Below, piece after piece: positions 57,355 to 64,000 of a DNA stretch of 64,000 nt (positions are counted from its first letter, which is position 1; every line of letters starts with the position of its first letter). The translations under genes were made by a program, and so were the position numbers. Source of the stretch: Lepidostoma basale (taxonomy: Eukaryota; Arthropoda; Insecta; Trichoptera; Lepidostomatidae); contig JAHDVF020001255.1 of assembly GCA_022606425.2 (NCBI GenBank), positions 1 to 64,000 of the forward strand. Direction: 5' to 3'. Below the pieces are notes generated by a model that worked only from the letters and a program-made list of their open reading frames with translations, did not search any database and had not been told where the DNA came from.

Positions 57355-57670
57355 CTTCTTCTTTTTCTTTTTTTTTGTGTCACACCTCTGTGGGGCAAAG
57401 AGCCTAAAGAATTCTTCTCCACGCGACTCTGACGCACGCCTCATGGCTAACACCATAATGAATCCTGTCGCGTTAACTTCGTCCTGCAAGGTTCTTCTCC
57501 AGGTGGCTTTAGGAAGGCAAAGAAGAAGATACCCGGTATGCACACGCGAGGAAAATGGATTCATCCAGACTTCCTCTCATTTAATTTCATTTCAGCCATC
57601 ACCAAGATAGACGAACTCCGGGCAGACCACCAAAGAGGTAGATCGACAGCTGAGGTTCGACCTCGCAGGA
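57355..57670 (-). mobile_element. GAA-LINE 3' relic
   Basis: Minus frame KATWRRTLQDEVNATGF, then ...EEFFRLFAPQRCDTKKKKKK, ending in GAAGAAGACG: the W-rich end and Cys-containing close of RTE-type proteins. 57617-57640 also matches 40149-40172. Confidence 0.6.
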
Positions 57671-57794
57671 GGCGAATTTCTCTCAAGAAACAGTTGAATA
57701 AATAATGTAAAAGTTTTTACAATTTTTTTTTTTAATGTATACATATACTTGTATACGAATACTGGATTAAACCCATTGCGGGTTATCATTTTTT

Positions 57795-58020
57795 ATGATT
57801 TAATTGTATCTCAATAGAGAAGAAGAAGAATTTAACATATATACAACTTCCAAAAATTTGTCAGACATGGTCATAAAAAAATGTGGAATGGGGAATGTTG
57901 TAATTACATAAAGTGTGCACCTAACCCAACCAATGACAGGTCATAAGTCCTGTAAACACCTTGATCAACCATATTCAGTTTCCAATTTGCATCTTCTTCT
58001 CCATTGAGATACAATTAAAT
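57795..58020. repeat. Family G copy
   Basis: Short left tip (TTGTATCTCAATAGAGAAG), part of the loop, and the right arm (CCAACCAATGACAGGTCATA). Inner deletions. Confidence 0.75.
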
Positions 58021-58234
58021 CATGAAAAGTTTTAAGTTGATATGTAATTTGGTATATTATTAATAGCATTCATATTTTTCTTGAAATTTTTATCAATAAT
58101 TTTGGATATCTTAAAGACCTTTACTAAATAAATGTTAACATACTGATTTGTACTTCTTAAGAGGATGGGGTACAACCGAAATACGTCTACAAAAAAATGT
58201 TGTGATAATACGAAGAACAATTATATTTATTCAA
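58021..58234. other. AT-rich spacer
   Basis: A GGGGTACAACCGAAATACGT block near 58167 looks like a decayed GAAAC-type core. Otherwise nothing. Confidence 0.4.
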
Positions 58235-58490
58235 ATAATATACACATAGAAAGAATAAATGAAGAGAGAATGGTAAATGACATAAACCGAACTAGAAATA
58301 GAGGAAGACCAAGGAAAACGTGGATGATCGAATCAATCCAATATTAAATGTCAGTCACGTGAAGAGTCGGAAAAATCGACGTGCTTGCATGACACGATGT
58401 ATGAATGTTAAGGAAAAGAGAGAAGTATGTCATGAACGAACAGTGTTGTGGTCCATTATTTCTGGCGTGATGGTTAGTTAGTAAAGTTGT
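58235..58490 (+). mobile_element. RTE-A 3' relic
   Basis: GAAGAGAGAATGGTAAATGA through AACGTGGATGATCGAATCAA to GGCGTGATGGTTAGTTAGTA, with small deletions. Confidence 0.78.
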
Positions 58491-58914
58491 TATATTTCAT
58501 TACTTATCTGTAATAACTTCATTTCTGAATTGATTCATGTATGACTCACCCTGGAATAAATTCAAAATATACCTATATTTTAAATTATTATCTAAAAGCG
58601 AAGAGGGTGGTTAATTTTGAAATCAAGTATTAAAAGTGTTCCAATTGTTCTCAAACTCTGTAGTTGAAGTTTCTCGACTCCTATTATAGGATACACCGTT
58701 CGATACCGGCCGATACAATGTATTCTTTTATTACACTTTTATGGCTACATAATTTGTATTTGGTATCTTCTCGCCCGAGCGCTTACGATAACTTTTTAAC
58801 CACGATTAGAAAAATAAAAATAAATCGTAGATAAAATAAAGTTGCGGATTTCTGGAACATTCTGATGGATTAAATTACACATAGCATTAATAAAGATTTT
58901 CTGCATAATGCTTA
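58491..58914. other. Unassigned spacer
   Basis: AT-rich with a slightly GC-richer part at 58670-58800. No feature. Confidence 0.4.
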
Positions 58915-59240
58915 CACCTAATCTTAATAGATGGCGCTAGTTTAGATTGAACTAAAAAATGCGAAGTGTTTCTCAACATAGTAGCATATATACATCTTTC
59001 AAAAATTTGTCAGACGTAGTGGTCGTAAGAAGGACGGAATGGGGAATGTTGTTAACATAAAGCGATCGCTTAACCCAACCAATGACAGATCATAAGTCCT
59101 GTAAACGCTTCGACCAACATATTCTGTTTAAAAAAAAAACTATTTACATCTTCGTCTCTATTGAGATACAATTAATCCTTTAAAATGATTAACACACAAT
59201 GGGTAAAATCTAGTATTTGTCTAAAGTATTTGTATACATT
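58915..59240 (+). repeat. Family G copy, loop plus right arm
   Basis: GATGGCGCTAGTTTAG, GTCAGACGTAGTGGTCGTAA, AAGCGATCGCTTAACCC and TCTCTATTGAGATACAATTA, then the 3' extension ending CATTCAAAATGTTG. This may be the basic unit, with 18527-18932 as its head-to-head form. Confidence 0.8.
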
Positions 59241-59359
59241 CAAAATGTTGATTAAATTAAACCTTAATTAATTTGTTCTCACATCTTCTATTTCCACGGT
59301 TGGCAGCAATATGTTTTGTGTGATTTTGGATAACAACGTGTGATGACTTCTACTCAACC

Positions 59360-59394
59360 GACATTTCGGAGATCGTTGCAGTCTCCATCTTCAG
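59360..59394 (-). ncRNA. Hammerhead-like motif, family I
   Basis: Core complete with the longest stem II of the set (5 bp). Stem III reduced to AUGU. Stem I three pairs. Confidence 0.5.
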
Positions 59395-59449
59395 GGTAAT
59401 ATGGTGGTGATAATAATTAATTTACGTTTTTTACCACCACCACATTACC

Positions 59450-59485
59450 CTGAAGATGGAGACTACAACGAAATTCCGAAACGTC
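59450..59485 (+). ncRNA. Hammerhead-like motif, family I
   Basis: CTGAAGA 59450-59456, GAAA 59478-59481, ACGT then C59485. Stem I ACC (59447-59449) with GGT (59486-59488). Confidence 0.5.
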
Positions 59486-59699
59486 GGTTGAGAAGTAGAA
59501 ATCACACGTTGTTACACAAAACATATGCAAAGAGTAAGTCACTCATAAATATGAAAAAAAAAAAAAAAAAATTATGTATATTTACATAGTTAAAATCCAC
59601 AAATATGTGTTTCTTCGACCGATTTTGACAGCTCGCTGCCATCTTCTTGTCTGAAAGAGATGTTAAAAAGATTTTTATTTTACTTTATTTTCATTAAAT

Positions 59700-59930
59700 A
59701 AAAACTAACATCCTCCACATTCATACAGCGAGTCATACACGCATGTCGATTCTTCTGACTTTTACACATGGCTGATCTTTAAAATGAGATATATTTGGTC
59801 ATGCCATATTTTCCCCGGTCTTTGTCGACTCCCTACTCCATTCACATCGTTAACATATACTTTCTTAAAAATTCTTTCATTATCCATGTCATCCACGTGA
59901 CCTAACCAATGCAGTGATCATTTAATAATT
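59700..59930 (-). mobile_element. RTE-A relic
   Basis: Minus-strand: CTCCACATTCATACAGCGAG to CATGTCATCCACGTGACC. The 3' tail is missing. Confidence 0.7.
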
Positions 59931-59989
59931 TGGTTAACTGTTGAATTATAAAATTCTGAAATTCATAATTTTTATTTTTAATGAGTTTT

Positions 59990-60240
59990 TTTGCCCTATA
60001 ACATTATCTAACTGGTATTTTAATAAATATAATTTATAAGAGCAAACACGATTGTTAAGTGATTTTACTTAGATTTAATTTGTATAAATTATGACAGTAT
60101 AAGAATGCTCTTGCAAGGCGAAACAAATTTGTCACAATTTAAATCATTTATATAATTGAAATAAAATAAAAAACGCTAAACAATCGTGTTATAAATTAAT
60201 AATAGAGGTTTACAAATTTAATACCTCAACCATCAATAGT
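59990..60240. repeat. Family J inverted repeat
   Basis: CAAACACGATTGTTAAGTGA (60043) and AACGCTAAACAATCGTGTT (60172) are opposed. In between, 60108-60133 has a CTTGCAAG hairpin, GAAA (60120-60123), palindrome ACAAATTTGT (60123-60132) and C: the 3' half of the hammerhead layout. No CUGA box is kept. It overlaps a Q-element end. Confidence 0.55.
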
Positions 60241-60430
60241 TATTTTAATTAACTGTATTTATAATGTTTATTTAATTAACTGTAATTAGGCACCTAAGGT
60301 GAATGAAGGTTCCTTGAGGCCCAATGCACCACGGAGGTATGACAGGACAAAAAAGAAGAAGAATTAGGTACCTAACTCAATCCCAACAAGAACTTCAAAA
60401 CGAAATCAAAGAAATTATTTAAATTGACAT
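60170..60430 (-). mobile_element. Q element fragment
   Basis: CTCAACCATCAATAG, AATTAGGCACCTAA and CCAACAAGAACTTCAAAAC blocks match 26960-27130. Interrupted by a 64-bp LINE end. Confidence 0.65.
60298..60361 (+). mobile_element. 64-bp GAA-LINE 3' end with 14-bp target duplication
   Basis: GGTTCCTTGAGGCCCAATGC...ACAAAAAAGAAGAAG lies between AATTAGGCACCTAA (60284-60297) and AATTAGGTACCTAA (60362-60375), one mismatch. A very strongly 5'-truncated insertion. Confidence 0.8.
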
Positions 60431-60489
60431 AAGAACAAATACACATAGTGGTACGAAAAATCAATAAAATTATTTTTAACAGTTGAAAA

Positions 60490-60650
60490 AATTATCATCA
60501 CATATGTTAATGTCAACATAGGTTGACGAAACAGCTGTCGCGAAAAATTATTTTAAATATGAAAATGGTGATACCGTCAATAGAGTTTTATAATTTAACA
60601 GTTAATAATATTGAAGGATCATAGTGTTTCGGTCAAAACAATGGACGAGT
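60490..60650 (+). repeat. Family E copy
   Basis: 6-bp stem II GTCAAC/GTTGAC (60512-60517 with 60522-60527), GAAA (60528-60531), ACAGCTGT (60531-60538), C60539. CUGA box decayed to TTAATG. Followed by the TAACAGTTAATAAT and GTGTTTCGGTC blocks. Confidence 0.65.
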
Positions 60651-60664
60651 AATTTTGTTCAAAA

Positions 60665-61150
60665 TACTTTCTTCCCCTCTACATTCCTTCTTAATATCTG
60701 ATACTTTGACGTTCATCTTTTTCCACACCAACGTCTAATGAATCTGATCTTACCACATTTATTCTTCTCTCATCGTTCTTTTGTCAGTTCAATGCTTCGC
60801 TTCAATACTTAAGGGTGCTGCTAAAAATAGGCTTCTAAACAAAACAAACAAATCATCACGCCGTTTCCCCGCAGGGTAGGCGGAGAGAATGGACCGCCAG
60901 ACTACTCTATCCTGGCAAACCTCTCTAGATTCCTCCACATTCATACAAAGAGTCATACACACACGTCGATTCCTCCGACTTCTAACATGACCAACCTTTA
61001 AAGTTTGATTAATTTGGTCATGCCATGTTTTCCTCGGTCTGCCTCGACTTTGTACCCCATTTACATCATTAACGTATACTTTCTTAACCATTCTTTCTCC
61101 ATCCATGCGTTCCATATGTCTGAACCAACGCAGCGATCCTTTCATAATAG
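60665..61150 (-). mobile_element. RTE-A copy, (GTTT)n tail subfamily, two pieces
   Basis: 60845-61150 (minus): SLRWFRHMERMDGERMVKKV, GRPRKTWHDQINQTLK, ending AYPAGKRRDD with tail AAACAAACAAATC (plus). 60665-60835 is an adjoining upstream-type piece (TLK..EAL region). Confidence 0.75.
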
Positions 61151-61654
61151 GCTTCTAAGACTAGAATATGCATCTAAGACTAGAAGATGCATCTAAAAAA
61201 AATATTATTTTTTATATCTTAAATAATTTAATGGAATAGACAAAGTTACTCTGTGAGCATACAGTTCGCACTTTGGGGCTCCCGGTGGGAAATCAAAATT
61301 TTCATCTGTAAATCAATACTTATATAAGTTAATTTTCCTAAAAGTGTATTCCTCGTTTCGGCTAAGGATGATTGACGCTAATGGTACAAAGATGTCTAAC
61401 CTAACCTTACCTTAAAAATAGTTGGACTTTGAAGATGATTTATCGTACATTATCATGTAGTGAAGATGGTGAAGAAACATTTTTAAAGTATTTTATGTCT
61501 GGCCCCTCTATCAAAATATAAACAGAAGCAAAGTTTGATTTCCTATAAATATTTTTTTATAAAATATATCTTTACATTATGTTTTGTACCAAGAAAATTA
61601 GTTGGATATAAAAATCATTTATTTTTCAACTATATTCATAACTATTTTTTTTTT
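61151..61654. other. Unassigned spacer
   Basis: AT-rich; short tandem ATGCATCTAAGACTAGAA near 61165-61195. No gene. Confidence 0.45.
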
Positions 61655-61795
61655 ATTTTAGATAAACTTAAGGCGTTAACACTTTGAGTTTATATCATTC
61701 TCTCGATAATGTAGGTGTAAGCCTTCAAAACATGTCGAGAAAAATAAACTCAAAAGTGGAAAAAACAGTCTTTTAATTGATAAAAAATCATAGAA
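61655..61795 (+). repeat. Family D copy
   Basis: Core: TCTCGATAATG, GGTGTAAGCC hairpin, AAAAC, ATGTC, GAGA. Stem I TCTC with GAGA. Flank AATAAACTCAAAAGTGG. Core bases partly lost. Confidence 0.6.
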
Positions 61796-61842
61796 AAAAT
61801 GTTTTTATTAAAACAAAAGGATGGAAACAGGATAACATGTAA

Positions 61843-62045
61843 ACTAACTAACTAACTAACCATCACGCCGTCTCCCTGAAAGGGTAGGCAGAAAGAATGG
61901 ACTGTCTCACTTTAACCGATGCTGCGCTCCATCCTTCTCTTTTCGCCCTGCGTGAGACGCGGTGTGATGGGTTGCAAACCTCATCGCCACCAATAGGCAT
62001 CTCCCGAGCACACTTCGATCGTCCAACATCCACAAAATAAATCTA
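61843..62045 (-). mobile_element. Q element with RTE-A 3' tail
   Basis: Minus orientation: tail TAACTAACTAACCATCACGC, then the Q-specific CTTTAACCGATGCTGCGCTC and CAATAGGCATCTCCCGAGCA. 5' truncated near 62045. Confidence 0.78.
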
Positions 62046-62174
62046 AAACAAATATATAAAAATTTGATAAGAAATTTGATATCATGTATAAACAGATCAA
62101 AATATGTACAGTAAAGGGAAGAAGAGGAAGACTTCATTATAGCCATGGTCAAAATTATATACGACATTTGTATG

Positions 62175-62560
62175 TGAATACTATATTATAGAAGAGAGGT
62201 CAGAGCCGATACCAATAGAAATAAGAACCTTCTAAGATTACCAGAAATGTGAACCCAATGCACCAACGCAGGCAAAACCCTCAGAGATTGGATCAGAAAT
62301 GAAACAATAAGGTATGTTTGTGGTGTTGAGGACATAGTGAAATGGGGAAGAAGCAGAAGGCGATTTTGGAGAGACCACGTGGACCGCATGGAGAATAAAA
62401 TAATTGCAAAAATTGTTAAAGATGAAAACCCAAGCAGCAAGAAAAAAATTACCTGGAAGGCCGCCGAAGAGATGGAGAGATGGCTGGACACCATCATCCC
62501 AGGTCACCCAAAAGGTCATTCGACATAAACTAAGAGGAAGAAGAAGAATAATAAGATAAT
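62175..62560 (+). mobile_element. GAA-LINE C-terminal copy
   Basis: Plus reading: TLRDWIRNETIRYVCGVEDI, KWGRSRRRFWRDHVDRMENK and TWKAAEEMERWLDTIIPGH, then GAGGAAGAAGAAGAATAA. RTE-type tail, one of the better preserved. Second copy on minus at 42545-42850. Confidence 0.75.
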
Positions 62561-62579
62561 GAATAAGAAGAAAATAATT

Positions 62580-62805
62580 GACGACCTTCGTGGCCGAGTG
62601 GTAAGTGCATTGACTGCCACTCCGAAGGTTACTGGGTTCGATTCCCAGTGAGGGCAGTGTAATTGTCACACTGTCTTTGGTCTGGTGTAGAATTCACGTG
62701 ACAATAAAATGGCGATTTATAAGCTACCTATCACATGTCACGAGAATCACTATGATAGCTATAATACCCTTAACATCGATTTGGCTCATGCTGTCATGAT
62801 GTAAA
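62580..62805 (+). mobile_element. tRNA-derived SINE, tail type 1, best copy
   Basis: Head GACGACCTTCGTGGCCGAGTGG with box A (TGGCCGAGTGG) and box B (GGTTCGATTCC at about 62636), the RNA polymerase III promoter pair of a Ser/Leu-type tRNA. Body GGGCAGTGTAATTGTCACAC, AATAAAATGGCGATTTATAA, then the tail-1 end. Confidence 0.88.
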
Positions 62806-63064
62806 GAGCGATTCAACAAAATAATAATAATTATTATTTTTGTGAAAGATCTATTTTGAAAATGGAATATAGTTATCCTCTAACGTGGAAACAAAATTTT
62901 TACTCAAAATCTTCCGTTGCTCAATACCTGTTTAAATTTTAAGAATCTCGTATTTTAACGTTTCTTGCCTACAATGTGTCAAAAGAAAGAATCTATCATA
63001 TGTAGATAACGAAACATTGAAAAAAGTTGATATATAAGCAAATAAGACATAATAAATTAACATA
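62806..63064. other. AT-rich spacer
   Basis: No feature recognised. Confidence 0.5.
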
Positions 63065-63450
63065 ATTCACGACAGAATCTCAAATGCTGATATAAGAAAG
63101 GAATGTAGAGCGGAAAAAAGCATTATGAACTAAATGAAAGGATCGCTGCGTTGATTCGGACATATGGAGCGCATGGGTGAAGAAAGAATGGTTAAAAAAG
63201 GATACGTTAACGAAGTAAATGGAGTACGGACTTAAGTTAGACCGAGAAAAACATGGCATGACCAAATTAATCAAATTTTAAAGATTGGTCATGTCAGAAG
63301 CCGGAAGAATCGACGTGCGTGTATGACTCGCTGTATGAATGTAGAGGAATCTAGAGAGGTGTGCCAGGATTAAGTAGTGTGGCGGTCCATTCTCTCTGCC
63401 TACCCCTACGGGGAAACAGCGTGATGGTTTGTTTGTTTTGTTTTTAATTC
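63065..63450 (+). mobile_element. RTE-A copy, (GTTT)n tail subfamily
   Basis: From ACAGAATCTCAAATGCTGAT through AGAAAAACATGGCATGACCA to GCGTGATGGTTTGTTTGTTT. Several stops. Confidence 0.78.
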
Positions 63451-63879
63451 GCGTGATTTAAACATAAAATTTTCCAGAAATAACATGTATGGTTAAATGT
63501 AAACCTTTCTCTCACGACTGAATCTTTTTTTAAAACCATTGCAATGTCAAAGGGGAAAACTAACCATTGAAAACACGTATAAAAAAATCCCACCCGTTCC
63601 CGAACTCACCGTACCGAATATAGTGATAGTATTAATGGACCCATTAAGCAAATGGCGGCCCGATTCTTCATCTGGCTCTGCCCATCCGTTCATCCCCTCT
63701 CCACTGCTTACCCCTTCGTGGCCCACTTTCACCTGATTCTGTATATCATCCGGCTCTAGTACACGAATCAATCCAAAACAAACTCTACGCGAGATTTACG
63801 AGTACTTTTGACATAAAGCACAATTTGGCTTTTGCTGAAATACGAAATTAGAAAGTTTTGTGTTTTTAAAATGATCAAA
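63451..63879. other. Unique GC-richer island
   Basis: 63540-63800 has no repeat match here; two opposite short frames (63539-63736, 63547-63771) show no domain. Confidence 0.35.
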
Positions 63880-63985
63880 GTCTATGGGAATTATATGTTT
63901 GACGTAAATAACATTTGACAATGCATTAGATAGTCAAAAAATGTGATTCCCAATTCCTTAAAATATATGTTTTCATTCGTTTCAA
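63880..63985. repeat. Family A copy, decayed
   Basis: TATGGGAATTATATGTTTGA and ATGTGATTCCC arms around ATTTGACAATGCATTAGA; the ribozyme core is lost. Confidence 0.55.
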
Positions 63986-64000
63986 TATTTTATATGCATG

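Larger units (their letters stand above)
59275..59535. repeat. Family I foldback with two opposed hammerhead-like cores
   Basis: Minus core 59360-59394: CTGAAGA, T, 5-bp stem II GGAGA/TCTCC, GAAA, GTC. Plus core 59450-59485: CTGAAGA, T, GGA/TCC, GAAA, palindrome ACGT, C. Stem I is ACC with GGT in both. Confidence 0.75.

Noticed and set aside
62580..62660. A functional tRNA gene
   Set aside because: Box A and box B are present but the cloverleaf is incomplete and the segment is repeated with a SINE body and tail.

Overview
The window looks like AT-rich insect nuclear DNA (inferred from the repeat types and protein remnants; the species cannot be named from sequence alone). I see no host protein-coding gene I would defend. 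Almost everything recognisable is transposable-element DNA: one young Ty3/Gypsy LTR retrotransposon, about 25 fragments of one RTE-like LINE family, fragments of at least three other LINE groups, a tRNA-derived SINE family, DNA-transposon-like MITEs, and many foldback (inverted-repeat) elements.

Names used below. RTE-A: the LINE family whose C-terminal tail carries GSEAWNW, CGxSVYDR and GRPRKTWHDQIN motifs and whose 3' end is the tandem repeat (GTTA)n. GAA-LINEs: other RTE-type tails that end in (GAA)n. LINE-B: a CR1/Jockey-like C-terminal family. Q element: a non-coding repeat that ends in the RTE-A 3' tail. Families A, B, C, D, E, F, I and J: foldback repeats that carry a hammerhead-ribozyme-like core. 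Family G: a foldback without that core.

Layout. 1-1721: RTE-A endonuclease/RT on the minus strand, cut by the window edge and frameshifted. 2-4.5 kb: SINE, LINE tail and foldbacks. 4537-12435: LTR retrotransposon with two 845-bp LTRs differing at one base, a Lys-tRNA-like primer site, intact gag with a CCHC knuckle, a gag/pol overlap with a textbook -1 slippery site and a 13-bp stem, a pol broken by two frameshifts, and a 1.9-kb non-coding 3' region with two tandem-repeat arrays. It sits inside a SINE. 12.6-13.1 kb: hAT-like MITE. From 13 to 64 kb: LINE 3' ends, SINEs and foldbacks, often nested, separated by AT-rich sequence and by short GC-richer islands of unknown role.

The most interesting system is the set of foldbacks. 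At least six families with different sequences share one layout: CUGANGA (or a close variant), one nucleotide, a short stem II hairpin, GAAA, then a perfect palindrome starting with A and ending with U, followed by C or U. This matches a type I hammerhead ribozyme whose stem III has no loop, so it could form only between two RNA copies. The palindrome differs by family (ACATGT, ACAGCTGT, ACCGGT, ACGT, ACAAATTTGT) but stays self-complementary. Hammerheads with very short stem III that act as dimers are known from Penelope-like elements; I see no Penelope protein here, so these look like non-autonomous, retrozyme-like elements. One B-family copy has an 11-bp target-site duplication inside an RTE-A copy, which supports mobility.
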